A stretch of 64,000 nucleotides of DNA from an uncultured Dorea sp. GTDB lineage: Bacteria; Bacillota; Clostridia; Lachnospirales; Lachnospiraceae. Numbering within the stretch: position 1 is the stretch's first letter; each line of letters starts with the position of its first letter. The stretch spans positions 1 to 64,000 of the forward strand of contig CAJUTH010000003.1 of assembly GCA_910589275.1 (NCBI GenBank). The letters run 5' to 3'. The position numbers and the translations under genes were made by a program. Below are positions 23,791-32,921 of this stretch, piece after piece. Under the pieces are notes generated by a model. The model ran no database searches and was not told where the DNA came from. It worked only from the letters and a program-made list of their open reading frames with translations.

Positions 23791-25191
23791 TTAAAATATG
23801 ATGTCGTTATCCCTTACTGTATCACTGTCAAGTGCAATGTGGTCATAATTAGACAGTCCATAATCATTTCCGTTGGAAATGATATAATATTCCTCGCTTT
23901 CACAGAGGATTTTTACCTGTCGGAATACGGCATAACCCTTATTTATATTATAAACTCCGGACAGAGATGCTGTCTTGTCCAACGTATAAGTATCGTCAGA
24001 CTCCGGCTTAACCAGCACCGTGCCTTTTTTGAAACTTTTCACGTCGATATAAGCCATATCTGTTTCTATATCACGATAATATACCGTGGCAGGTTCAAAT
24101 TCAACCGAATTTCTTCTCCCCTGAACCAAAACCCCAGTCTCGCTGCCAGAACCTCCTCTGGTTAGATAATCCTGAGGAATCGTATAAAACTCCTTTTTGG
24201 TAACTGCGGATTTCGGGATCTTAAGTCCGGTTTCATCCTCAAGAATCAGCTCAAGATCAAGAAAACGTTCCGTTGCATACCGGATCATGGAATGGTCAAA
24301 GGTGAAGAAGCCAAGGTTCGAATCTTTTGTATTATACAGAGCGAAAGAAGCCCATGTAGTTTCTCCGTCCTTGGCAAAACGCACTTTAATGTGTTCCTTA
24401 TCGGCCAATTCTTTGGCCATTTCATCATCCAGCTCCACAGCAACTGTCCATTCATCGCTTGTGATTACTTTGTACAGCGGATCTCCGGCATATACTTTCA
24501 TATCATTGGTTAAATCCATGCTCTCATAATCCGTCTTGGCTATTATATCTTCCGTAATCTGGTCAAGGGTTAGATTCTCATAACCATCAATAGAATAAAT
24601 AATAATACCATCTTTTTCAGCCGGATATGCTGTCAGTCCCTCTGTTCCATTCTGCAGAAGCGTATTTAATTTTGCTTGACGGCTTTGCGCAGAATTGGTC
24701 TGTACCACATTCGTCACAGAATCTTTAAACAAATAGATGTCGCTGTACTGCTCCGGCCTAAAGCTGTCCGAAAAAGACTGTGCCTTTTGCAGTATAAAGG
24801 ACTGGTCTTCTGCTGTCAATTCTGTAAGCGCAGTTTCGTCCGAAACTTCGCCGGTATCTGTCCCGCTGTTATCAAGGTCAAGCTTATTTGCAGACAGCGT
24901 ATACACATTGGTCTTTTTGCCTACCTTGCTGCCTTCCACCGCAAAAAAATTAACATAGCCTTCTGCATCTGAAGTAACTACCTGTTCCTGCCGGATTACG
25001 ATGCCCGTATATGCCGTATCCTTCAGAATAGAACCCTCTCTTACCTCATAGATTGATACATGTCTGCCTGTCAGATAAATCAATACAGTAATCACAAGAT
25101 ACACAAATATAACGCCGAAAAGTATCACGCCGATATTTATACTTCGCTTTTTTTGATAAATCATTATATTTGTCAGTTCATTTCCCGCCAA
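23791..25191 (-). CDS. HlyD-like membrane-anchored protein
   Basis: A 466-residue protein with one N-terminal helix (NIGVILFGVIFVYLVITVLIYL) followed by a large extracytoplasmic region that begins EVREGSILKDTAYTGIVIRQE, a lipoyl/biotinyl-like hairpin typical of HlyD/RND adaptor proteins. No transporter genes adjoin. It is four bases from yggS in the sepF cluster, so a division or envelope role is plausible. The start is a TTG at 25191 with GGGGAGGAAGAGG upstream; an internal ATG ten codons later is an alternative. Confidence 0.75.
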   Translation of the reverse strand: MAGNELTNIMIYQKKRSINIGVILFGVIFVYLVITVLIYLTGRHVSIYEVREGSILKDTAYTGIVIRQEQVVTSDAEGYVNFFAVEGSKVGKKTNVYTLSANKLDLDNSGTDTGEVSDETALTELTAEDQSFILQKAQSFSDSFRPEQYSDIYLFKDSVTNVVQTNSAQSRQAKLNTLLQNGTEGLTAYPAEKDGIIIYSIDGYENLTLDQITEDIIAKTDYESMDLTNDMKVYAGDPLYKVITSDEWTVAVELDDEMAKELADKEHIKVRFAKDGETTWASFALYNTKDSNLGFFTFDHSMIRYATERFLDLELILEDETGLKIPKSAVTKKEFYTIPQDYLTRGGSGSETGVLVQGRRNSVEFEPATVYYRDIETDMAYIDVKSFKKGTVLVKPESDDTYTLDKTASLSGVYNINKGYAVFRQVKILCESEEYYIISNGNDYGLSNYDHIALDSDTVRDNDIIF

Positions 25192-25210
25192 TATGCCTCT
25201 TCCTCCCCTA

Positions 25211-26152
25211 TTATAATCCTTCCAGTGCAGAACCGTTCAAATAATCGAACTTCTTTCCCTGAAAGCTCTCCCTCTCTGTCATCTTGTCCTCAAATTCATC
25301 TCTAAGCTTCCACCAGCTTACTCCCCAGTTGCTAAAGATCGATTCTTCCTCCGGAATTCTAGAAAAAAGCCGTTCAACGGCAGTTTCCGGAGAAAGATAC
25401 TCTATAAAATGTATCAGGCGTTCCAAATATTCCTCTTTAGAACACACAGCTATTTTACCATCTTTATACCAATCACACAATAAGCTGTTTTTTGCAATAT
25501 AAAGAGAATGTATTTTTACTACCGGAATTTTTAAAGCGGATAAAAGCTTTGCAGTCTCGATACTATCTGCAAGCGTATCTCCCGGAAGATTTAAAATAAC
25601 ATGAGCACAAATGTCAAAACCAAACCGTTGAATCCTCATTACAGCGTCGATAAACTCTGCCAGTCCGTGTCCCCGTTCCATGTGGGCAAGCGTGTGATAA
25701 TTTGCAGTCTGGAGTCCCAGCTCTACCGTAATTTCCACGGAATAATTTCTGGCTGTATTACAGAGAACTTCCAAGTAATCATCTCTGATGCAGTCCGGCC
25801 TAGTTGAAACAGCAATCTCCACAATATCCTTTGTAGAAGCAGCCTCTGTAACATATGACTTAAAATCTGCAAGCGGCAGATAAGTGTTTGTATAATTCTG
25901 AAAATATCCAATAAATTTGTGTGCATGATATTTAGATTCTATTAAGCTTCTAGTTTTCAAAAGCTGGTCTGAAACTGAACCGCCGTCATATTCAGCTTCA
26001 AATCCAGCGCCGGCCCCTGCACAGAATACACAGCCGTGTTTTCCCTGTTTCCTATTAGGACATGTTACCGGCAAAGATATCGGAAGCTTATAGACTTTTT
26101 CATGGTATTTCTTTTTCAAATAATCAGAATAGGAATAATATAAGTTTGACAT
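25211..26152 (-). CDS. Radical SAM protein, TIGR01212 family (YtqA-like)
   Basis: A 313-residue radical SAM enzyme; the cluster motif is CPNRKQGKHGCVFC, with the long Cx7-type spacing before CxxC that marks TIGR01212. YYSYSDYLKKKYHEKVYKL precedes it as in the family. The ATG at 26152 has AAAAGGA seven bases upstream and is preferred over a TTG at 26170. The reaction is unknown; Elp3-like similarity suggests an RNA or metabolite substrate. Confidence 0.9.
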   Translation of the reverse strand: MSNLYYSYSDYLKKKYHEKVYKLPISLPVTCPNRKQGKHGCVFCAGAGAGFEAEYDGGSVSDQLLKTRSLIESKYHAHKFIGYFQNYTNTYLPLADFKSYVTEAASTKDIVEIAVSTRPDCIRDDYLEVLCNTARNYSVEITVELGLQTANYHTLAHMERGHGLAEFIDAVMRIQRFGFDICAHVILNLPGDTLADSIETAKLLSALKIPVVKIHSLYIAKNSLLCDWYKDGKIAVCSKEEYLERLIHFIEYLSPETAVERLFSRIPEEESIFSNWGVSWWKLRDEFEDKMTERESFQGKKFDYLNGSALEGL

Positions 26153-26171
26153 TACAATTTCCTTTTTCAAT

Positions 26172-26201
26172 GAATAAACGCAACATTTCCCGTATATACT
26201 A
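26172..26201 (+). promoter_or_regulatory. Candidate forespore (sigma-F/G-type) promoter
   Basis: GAATA (26172-26176), 18 bases, TATACTA (26195-26201), compared with the B. subtilis sigma-G pattern GMATR-N18-CATNMTA. The -10 has one mismatch. A sigma-A reading (TATACT as -10) has no matching -35. Drives the DUF378 gene. Confidence 0.35.
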
Positions 26202-26226
26202 TCCTCACAGTAAAGGAGGAATATTC

Positions 26227-26430
26227 ATGAAATGGTTTGATAATACAGCATTAACATTGGTAATTATCGGTGCAGTCAATTGGCTGCTGGTGGGAATTTT
26301 CCGTTTTGACCTAGTAGCCTTTGTATTCGGGAACTTAAGCTGGTTCTCGCGGATTGTTTATGCGATTGTTGGATTATGCGGACTTTATCTTATCAGCCTG
26401 TATGGACGGATTCACACTAGCGAACAATAA
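26227..26430 (+). CDS. DUF378 small membrane protein (YuzA-like)
   Basis: A 67-residue protein with two helices (LTLVIIGAVNWLLVGIF and IVYAIVGLCGLYLISLY) joined by RFDLVAFVFGNLSWFSR. This is the full DUF378 pattern, with the conserved GAxNW and GxxGLY motifs. TAAAGGAGG precedes the ATG. Monocistronic: a promoter candidate upstream and a terminator right after the stop. Function unknown. Confidence 0.9.
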   Translation: MKWFDNTALTLVIIGAVNWLLVGIFRFDLVAFVFGNLSWFSRIVYAIVGLCGLYLISLYGRIHTSEQ

Positions 26431-26431
26431 T

Positions 26432-26458
26432 AAGAGGGGTTTTTGCCCCTCTTTTTTA
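26432..26458. terminator. Bidirectional terminator
   Basis: AGAGGGG (26433-26439) pairs with CCCCTCT (26446-26452), loop TTTTTG, T tract on the plus strand. It overlaps the stop codon of the convergent dacF-like gene (ends 26456). Confidence 0.88.
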
Positions 26459-27430
26459 TTGAAGATTAGGTATCTGATTAATCATCGCGCTCATATCTTC
26501 ATAGAGAAGCGGTTTGGAATCCGCTCCCATGACAATCGATATATATGAACCACCGGCATCATCCTGATCAAGAAGCACCAGACAATTGCCAGCTTCCCCG
26601 GTATATCCGGTCTTTCCGCCGATAACCGCTGCACCATAAGGAAGAGCCGCTTCTCCCCTTGCATAAAAGCTGGTCGGCTCCCAAGTTTCCTGCCGCTGGT
26701 TTCCGTCTGCACCAGTAATATCCGCAGTATATGAGGAAGAACTGATAATATTTACAAATTCCTCATACTTAATACATTCGTTAAAAATAAGGTACAAATC
26801 ATATGCTGTGGTATAATGATTGTCATCGTGGAGACCGTTTGGGGTTACAAAATTCGTATTGCTTGCTTTAAGTTCTTGTGCCTGGGCATTCATCATTGCC
26901 ATAAATTCTTCCGTACTTCCCCCGACATATTCAGCAATAGCTACGGCGCTGTCATTGCCGGAACAAAGGAGCAGTCCATTCAATAACGCTTCCATTGTAA
27001 CCTGGTCGCCTTCTCTCAACCCGCTGACGGATGCATCTGCGGCAAAGCTGGAGGCCGCCCCGTTACTGCTTACGGTTACAATCTCGTCCATGCTGCAGGA
27101 CTTCATTGCGGTCAGCGCAGTTAAAATCTTTGTAGTGCTTGCCGGATAAACCCTTTCATGTATATTGTAAGCATATTGGACTTTTTGGCGGCCTACGTCA
27201 AAAAGGGCGGCCGCACGCAGGGAAGAGTCGCCAGCAAAGCCTTCTATCTGTACGTCTGAACTGCTGACGCATAAATCCTCGGTATATAGGTGTGCTTCAT
27301 ACAGGCTGCGGTTATAATTATCATTTTCATAATCGGCTACAATTGGTTCCTGCGCCTTGCAGCCGGTAAGCAATGATGCCGCCGCTAAGGCTGCACAGCA
27401 ATAAATCGGTATTTTATCTATACATTTCAC
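26456..27430 (-). CDS. D-alanyl-D-alanine carboxypeptidase (DacF-like), lipoprotein
   Basis: A 324-residue S11-type serine peptidase that trims the terminal D-Ala of peptidoglycan stem peptides. Active-site motifs: SxxK in YPASTTKIL, SxN in CSGNDSAVA and KTG in GGKTGYTG. The N-terminus (MKCIDKIPIYCCAALAAASL) ends in the lipobox LTGC, so it is anchored by lipid rather than by the usual C-terminal helix, which is absent. The GTG start overlaps the end of mgsA by 17 bases. Confidence 0.9.
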   Translation of the reverse strand: MKCIDKIPIYCCAALAAASLLTGCKAQEPIVADYENDNYNRSLYEAHLYTEDLCVSSSDVQIEGFAGDSSLRAAALFDVGRQKVQYAYNIHERVYPASTTKILTALTAMKSCSMDEIVTVSSNGAASSFAADASVSGLREGDQVTMEALLNGLLLCSGNDSAVAIAEYVGGSTEEFMAMMNAQAQELKASNTNFVTPNGLHDDNHYTTAYDLYLIFNECIKYEEFVNIISSSSYTADITGADGNQRQETWEPTSFYARGEAALPYGAAVIGGKTGYTGEAGNCLVLLDQDDAGGSYISIVMGADSKPLLYEDMSAMINQIPNLQ

Positions 27431-27809
27431 GCCAGTCTAAATCTCCTCTATCCAATGCTAATACAATCAATTCTGCAGTTGCAAGATTACTTGCCATAGG
27501 GATATTATGCATATCACAAAGCTTGATTACGTCGTTTACATCCGGCTCATGAGGCTTCGCATCCGTCGGATCCCGAAGAAAAATTAAAGCGTCAATATCG
27601 TTCTGGGCAATCTGTGCCCCGAGCTGCTGTTTGCCGCCCAAAGGACCGGCAAGATATTTGTGAACAGACAGATTTGTTACTTCTTCTATTAACCGCCCCG
27701 TCGTTCCCGTTGCATACAGACTATGCTTGCTCAAGATACCCCGATATGCAATACAGAAGTTCTGCATCAAGGTTTTCTTTGAGTCATGTGCGATTAAACC
27801 TATGTTCAT
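27414..27809 (-). CDS. mgsA: Methylglyoxal synthase
   Basis: A 131-residue enzyme converting dihydroxyacetone phosphate to methylglyoxal. LIAHDSKKTLM binds phosphate, YATGTTGRLI is the substrate loop, and GPLGGKQQLGAQIA plus FLRDPTDAKPHEPDV hold the catalytic Asp and His. Full length. It often follows rodA in Clostridia, as here; co-expression with shape genes is not explained by known function. Confidence 0.95.
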   Translation of the reverse strand: MNIGLIAHDSKKTLMQNFCIAYRGILSKHSLYATGTTGRLIEEVTNLSVHKYLAGPLGGKQQLGAQIAQNDIDALIFLRDPTDAKPHEPDVNDVIKLCDMHNIPMASNLATAELIVLALDRGDLDWREMYR

Positions 27810-27822
27810 CGTTCCACTCTCC

Positions 27823-28953
27823 TTATTTATATTTTTTGGGCTGAAGGCCGATATTCAGAACCAATCCGATTCCCAGATACAAACTAACTAAAGATGTCAG
27901 CCCATAACTAACAAAAGGTAAAGGAATTCCCGTATTAGGGAATATCTGCGTTGCTACCGCAATATTAATAAATGACTGGATTCCTATCAGAGAACCCACC
28001 CCGCAGCAGATAATCCTTCCAGCGGTATCCTGTGCCTTGATACCAATCAAAATACAATGTATTACTATTAATAATAACAGAGCAATTACCAGACAGCAAC
28101 CCACAAATCCTAATTCCTCTCCAATAATTGCAAAAATAAAGTCTGTCTGCGGTTCCAGAATGAAATTTCCGTTTTTTACGGAGGTGGTCGTATTGTTATT
28201 TAATCCTTTGCCCGTCAATTGGCCAGAACCTATGGCCATAACAGAGTTATTCTGCTGATAGGCTTCGTCGCTCGCATATTTTTCAGGTTCAAGCCACGCA
28301 AGAATACGCTTTTGCTGATAATCATCCAGAATCTTCTGGTTTGGCTGAACCACAATACTTAAGAAAATAATTGCAACCGGAACGGTAATTACCAGCACTG
28401 TACCGATAAACCGGTAGCTTAACCCGCCTACATACATCAGAAAGCAGAATAACAGCGCGGTACAGATCGTTGTGGACAGATTCGGTTCTTTATAAATTAA
28501 AGCTAGAGGAATGATAATCAGTATCACTGCCTTAATGATAGTCTGGCGCTCGCTTAAATCCTGTTCATGCTTCATGATAAACTTTGCAAAGAAAATAATA
28601 AGCAGGATTTTGACAAGCTCTGAAGGCTGGAAATTGGTAAAGCCGACATTGATCCAGCGTCTTGCGCCATTGACATATACGCCGATTCCAGGTATAAGCA
28701 CTATCGCAAGCATAAATACAGATGCAAAATATAAAATCCAGTAAAAACCCGAAATCCAAACATAATCAATCAGCGATACAACCAGCATCACGCCGACGCC
28801 AAGTACCACGCCGACAATCTGGCGGCTCTGATAAATCTCATTTGCGCTTCCTACTACCAACACGCCGATAAAGGATATGGCAAGCACCAGTATGATCAGA
28901 CTAAATTTGTAATCTTTTAACTTATAAGGTCTTCGTAGTTTAATCAGTTTCAA
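27823..28953 (-). CDS. rodA: RodA-type SEDS peptidoglycan glycosyltransferase
   Basis: A 376-residue polytopic (about ten helices) SEDS protein that polymerises lipid II with PBP2. Conserved segments: YVNGARRWINVGFTNFQPSELVKI, YKEPNLSTTI (the catalytic Asp/Glu region reads EPNLST, as in some RodA), QTDFIFAIIGEELGFVG and PFVSYGLTSLVSLYLGIGLV. The TTG start at 28953 overlaps the minE stop (TTGA) with GGAG seven bases upstream. Confidence 0.93.
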   Translation of the reverse strand: MKLIKLRRPYKLKDYKFSLIILVLAISFIGVLVVGSANEIYQSRQIVGVVLGVGVMLVVSLIDYVWISGFYWILYFASVFMLAIVLIPGIGVYVNGARRWINVGFTNFQPSELVKILLIIFFAKFIMKHEQDLSERQTIIKAVILIIIPLALIYKEPNLSTTICTALLFCFLMYVGGLSYRFIGTVLVITVPVAIIFLSIVVQPNQKILDDYQQKRILAWLEPEKYASDEAYQQNNSVMAIGSGQLTGKGLNNNTTTSVKNGNFILEPQTDFIFAIIGEELGFVGCCLVIALLLLIVIHCILIGIKAQDTAGRIICCGVGSLIGIQSFINIAVATQIFPNTGIPLPFVSYGLTSLVSLYLGIGLVLNIGLQPKKYK

Positions 28954-29162
28954 TGTTCTTCTCCTGTCAACTGTATATGTATGGCGGATCTGGTAATGGA
29001 TACCCTAAAATCCTCTTCTGTTATTTCTACATATCTGGAGAGCGTTTTGTAAAGTTCATGGCAGATCAGATCGTATTCCTTCGGTTTACAGTGTACACGG
29101 TCAGCAACCACAAGTGCCTCCAGCCTTTCTTTTGCAATCCGTACCGAAGATCTTTTCATCAT
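28950..29162 (-). CDS. minE: Cell division topological specificity factor MinE
   Basis: A 70-residue protein, shorter than the usual 85-90. The MinD-binding segment RIAKERLEALVVADR and the beta strand FRVSITRSAIHIQL match MinE; the membrane-targeting first helix is very short. It stimulates MinD ATPase to move the division inhibitor. Next to minD, overlapping rodA by four bases. Confidence 0.85.
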   Translation of the reverse strand: MMKRSSVRIAKERLEALVVADRVHCKPKEYDLICHELYKTLSRYVEITEEDFRVSITRSAIHIQLTGEEH

Positions 29163-29174
29163 CTGGAGAACCTC

Positions 29175-29966
29175 CTAGTTCTTCCTAAACAGATTGGTAA
29201 GCCTGCTGAGGAAACTTTGGCCGCGGCTAAGATCAAGAAACGGAATCTCCTCTCCAAGGATTCTGCGGCAGATATTGGAATAGGCGTCCCCTGCAAAGGA
29301 ATCCATCCCAATCACCGGCATTCCCTGATTCGTTCCAATTACAATCTGCTCATCATCCGGGACAATTCCAAGAAGCGGGATTGACAGAATCTCTGTCACA
29401 TCATCCACCGACATCATATCTCCTCTTTTTACCATATCAATCCGTATCCGGTTGATGATTAGTTCCATTTTATTTAAACTATTAGATTCTAACAGGCCGA
29501 TAATCCGATCTGCGTCCCGGATTGCCGAAACCTCCGGTGTGGTTACCACAAATGCCCTGTCTGCACCCGCAATCGCGTTCTGAAACCCTTGTTCAATTCC
29601 TGCCGGACAATCCAATAGCACATAATCGAAATCTTCCCGAAGTTCTTCGGTCAGCTTCTGCATCTGCCCCGGGGAAACGGCTGTTTTGTCCTTCGTTTGG
29701 GCTGAAGGAAGCAGATACAGATTTTCATACCGCCTGTCCCTGATCAGGGCCTGCTTCATCCTGCATTTCCCTTCCACAACATCTACGAGGTTGTAAACGA
29801 TTAAATTTTCAAGCCCCATAACCACGTCCAGATTCCTAAGACCCAGATCCGTGTCAATGATTACAACCTTTTTATCAAGCTGTGAAAGTCCGGCTCCGAT
29901 ATTTGCCGTGGTAGTTGTCTTACCGACGCCGCCTTTTCCCGATGTAATTACAATAACCTCACCCAT
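29175..29966 (-). CDS. minD: Septum site-determining ATPase MinD
   Basis: A 263-residue deviant-Walker ParA-type ATPase: VITSGKGGVGKTTTTANIG (residues 5-23, signature Lys in GKGGVGK), switch DTDLGLRNLDVVMG and YVLLDCPAGIEQGF. The C-terminus (FLSRLTNLFRKN) is the amphipathic membrane-targeting helix. Its partner minC would be expected immediately upstream but is absent. Confidence 0.96.
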   Translation of the reverse strand: MGEVIVITSGKGGVGKTTTTANIGAGLSQLDKKVVIIDTDLGLRNLDVVMGLENLIVYNLVDVVEGKCRMKQALIRDRRYENLYLLPSAQTKDKTAVSPGQMQKLTEELREDFDYVLLDCPAGIEQGFQNAIAGADRAFVVTTPEVSAIRDADRIIGLLESNSLNKMELIINRIRIDMVKRGDMMSVDDVTEILSIPLLGIVPDDEQIVIGTNQGMPVIGMDSFAGDAYSNICRRILGEEIPFLDLSRGQSFLSRLTNLFRKN

Positions 29967-30002
29967 AACAATCCTCCTGCTCTTTTACGTTAGCGAATCT
30001 GA

Positions 30003-32921
30003 TTAGTCGCTGTGTGCTGACACAGTAACTTTCTTTGCGGTTCCGGTAATCAATTCTGCCGGATCTGTAATCTCATAGTAGTATTCCATAACACCATTTC
30101 CTACTTCTGCGGCAAATGTAGAGCTGTATCCGTTCGCAATACGGATCGCCATTGCCAGTTCAGGATTATTGCTCGGTGCGAATCCCACAAATAATCCATG
30201 GTCAGGATGCGATGTACTCTGCTGTGCGGTACCGGTTTTGCCGGAAAGCTGGATATCGCTGTTATTCAGCTTTCCAAATACGCTGTAGTTGTTTTCTACA
30301 ACTCCCCGCATTCCGGCATGGACCAAATCCCATGTATTTTGTGAAATTCCCTCTACGGTATTCTTTATCTTTGGTTCTTGTTTCATCGTCACTGTACCGT
30401 CAACTGCCTCAATACGGTCTATAAGTGTCAAATCATATACGGTTCCTTCATTTGCAACTGCCGAAATGTATCGGGCTAACTGGCTGGTCGTGTAGTTATT
30501 GGTACCCTGTCCCATTGCAGAACGGACGGAATCTTCATCCGATATCTGAGGATCTGTTTCCGGAACCTCAATTCCTGAGACGGTGTCAAGTCCAAACCTT
30601 GTGGCATAGTCAGCAAGTTTTTCAAGTCCCTGGCTGCTAGAATAATTTCTTGGAATCGGATCGCCATTCTCGTCAATTCGTTCTTCCTCCGACGGATTAT
30701 CTAGTCCCAGCCGCAGGCCAAGCTCACAGAAAAATACGTTGCAGGAATGAGTAATGCCTCCTATAATTTCCTGCGTTCCATGTGCATCCGGATATACCCA
30801 GCAGCGGACATTCGGTTCCACGCTGTCATACACTCCGTCACAATTAATATAAGTGCCCTCGGATATGACGCCCTCGGTAAGGCCGACAATCGCCGCCAAA
30901 GGTTTGTAGGTGGAACCGGGCGCGGTCTTTTCCTGCGTAGCATTGTTATAAAACGGACGTGAGGAAGATGTCACAAGATGATTGTAGTACACACTGTCCA
31001 TGGAATTAGCAAGCCGGTTATTATCATAACCCGGATAGGATACGCATGCTAAGAGACTTCCGTTATTCGGGTCAGTAATAACCACCGATCCGGTACAGGG
31101 CTCTAAGCCAAGCTGTCCCGGCGTAATATCCAGCGTTTCGATTTTGCCTCGGATAAAATCATAGGCTCCAAGACTCCCCGCGTCCAGTGCATTGTACTGT
31201 TCTTCATCAAAAGGAAGCACTTCCTGTTCATAGAGAATCATGGCGATTTCCCTTCCGGATATTCTTCCTGATTTGATCATATACCGGTAAATCAGTTTTG
31301 AAAAGGCATTGTCGTTCGAAAGCCTGTCCTGCACATAGGAAACCATAGCCGCATAAACTTCTGAAGCATTGGAATAGGAACCCTCGCCCTGTATATATTT
31401 CTGAAGTCTAGAAGCGTCAATCCAATTCTGGGATATGGCATAATTCAGGTATGTGCATATATTAATCGTTTCGTCTTCCCGCCACTGTTTATAGACTGCG
31501 TCGGAAGTATCAATGGCATCCTGAACCAGAACCCCATTTGCAGTTAAAATATCGTTGACAATATAGGATTGGTATGCCTGCTGTTCTCTCTCCATATCCT
31601 TGTAAAAAGCGGCATTCGGATCTGTCATTACATTTTTCAATTGTTCTAATACCGTCTGCTTGTATTCTTCAAAAGCAGCGGCAACGCTCTGCTCCGCCCT
31701 GCCGGCTCCCTTTTCCGAAAAATGGTTCATATTAATCAAGTCGTTTCCGATAAACTGATAATACATATCTCCGCTTGCTACAATTACATCGGCGGCATCC
31801 GTACACTGGGAACGGTCATAATCTAATACATCCGACATTTTAGCAAGCAGGATTCCCGCAATCTCCTGCTCTAAAATATCATAAGCAGCCTTCTGCAGAT
31901 CGGCGTCTATCGTAAGGTACAAATCCTTTCCCGCGCTAGACTTTTTCACAGTGGAGGATTCAATGACCTTTCCTACGCTGTTCACATATAGGCGCACTTC
32001 TCCCTTTTCCCCCTGAAGCTCGCTGTCCATCACCTGTTCTAATCCTGATTTTCCAATAGTGTCCGTCAAGGAGTAGCGTTTTTGGTCCGCCGTACTCAAG
32101 GCGTCGTATTCCTCCTGGGAAATCTGGCCTGTATATCCGATGATATTGGCAAAATATTTACTGTCTGTATAACGTCTCAGAGAATCCTCTGCAATTTCAA
32201 CGCCCGGAAGTTCATCCATAGCCTCCATAATAGCGGCAACCGTTTCATCGCATACATCCTCCGCAACCGTTACCGGAATATACTTCTGAAAACGGTTTAG
32301 TCCTATCGCATAACGAATGGTAACCAGCTTTAATACCTCAGTTTTTTCATAAGCGTTTTCATCAATTCCGTAACCATACAGCTCGTCCGTACACAGATAA
32401 TGGATAATATCTGAAGCAGACTGCCGTTTCTGGTCATCTGTCAATTTATCAATGGTACTCTGGCCGTAAACATCGGCTATAAATCTAAGCCGAAGGGTCT
32501 CGTCTTCCATGGTAAACTTATATTCTCCGTTTTCCAGCATAATATTAAAATCATGAATAACAGAATCCCCATTTTCTTCCACAATTTTAATGATCTGCTG
32601 TATCTCGCTATTCAGCGCATCATTCTTTTCTTCGCTTTCATTGTAATTATCTTCAATCGTTACAGAATAGGCAAGTTCATTATAGGCAAGAAGCTTGCCG
32701 TTCCTGTCGTAAATATTGCCTCTGGTCCCTTGAGTCGTGCGCGTTTTCTGGATCTGGAGTTTGTAATCGTCCAGATACTGCTGTCCGCTTACAATCTGAA
32801 GATTGAACAGCCTCATCACCAAAACAGCGGACAAAATACAAAATATCGTCATGACCACAAAGACCCTTGTTCTAAAATATCCTGCAACGGCATTGCGTAA
32901 CCGCTCCCATAAACTATACAA
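30003..32921 (-). CDS. mrdA: Penicillin-binding protein 2 (transpeptidase), long form
   Basis: A ~972-residue class B PBP that cross-links peptidoglycan with RodA. One N-terminal helix (VFVVMTIFCILSAVLVMRLF) anchors it. Active site: SxxK in APGSTYKPLAA (Ser at ~670), SxN in THSCNVFF and KTG in SGKTGTAQQ. E. coli PBP2 has 633 residues with Ser330, so here about 300 residues are added between the dimerisation and catalytic domains (roughly 330-620). The TTG at 32921 lies 11 bases after GGAG; the GTG at 32933 is immediately adjacent to GGAG and less likely. Confidence 0.92.
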   Translation of the reverse strand: MYSLWERLRNAVAGYFRTRVFVVMTIFCILSAVLVMRLFNLQIVSGQQYLDDYKLQIQKTRTTQGTRGNIYDRNGKLLAYNELAYSVTIEDNYNESEEKNDALNSEIQQIIKIVEENGDSVIHDFNIMLENGEYKFTMEDETLRLRFIADVYGQSTIDKLTDDQKRQSASDIIHYLCTDELYGYGIDENAYEKTEVLKLVTIRYAIGLNRFQKYIPVTVAEDVCDETVAAIMEAMDELPGVEIAEDSLRRYTDSKYFANIIGYTGQISQEEYDALSTADQKRYSLTDTIGKSGLEQVMDSELQGEKGEVRLYVNSVGKVIESSTVKKSSAGKDLYLTIDADLQKAAYDILEQEIAGILLAKMSDVLDYDRSQCTDAADVIVASGDMYYQFIGNDLINMNHFSEKGAGRAEQSVAAAFEEYKQTVLEQLKNVMTDPNAAFYKDMEREQQAYQSYIVNDILTANGVLVQDAIDTSDAVYKQWREDETINICTYLNYAISQNWIDASRLQKYIQGEGSYSNASEVYAAMVSYVQDRLSNDNAFSKLIYRYMIKSGRISGREIAMILYEQEVLPFDEEQYNALDAGSLGAYDFIRGKIETLDITPGQLGLEPCTGSVVITDPNNGSLLACVSYPGYDNNRLANSMDSVYYNHLVTSSSRPFYNNATQEKTAPGSTYKPLAAIVGLTEGVISEGTYINCDGVYDSVEPNVRCWVYPDAHGTQEIIGGITHSCNVFFCELGLRLGLDNPSEEERIDENGDPIPRNYSSSQGLEKLADYATRFGLDTVSGIEVPETDPQISDEDSVRSAMGQGTNNYTTSQLARYISAVANEGTVYDLTLIDRIEAVDGTVTMKQEPKIKNTVEGISQNTWDLVHAGMRGVVENNYSVFGKLNNSDIQLSGKTGTAQQSTSHPDHGLFVGFAPSNNPELAMAIRIANGYSSTFAAEVGNGVMEYYYEITDPAELITGTAKKVTVSAHSD

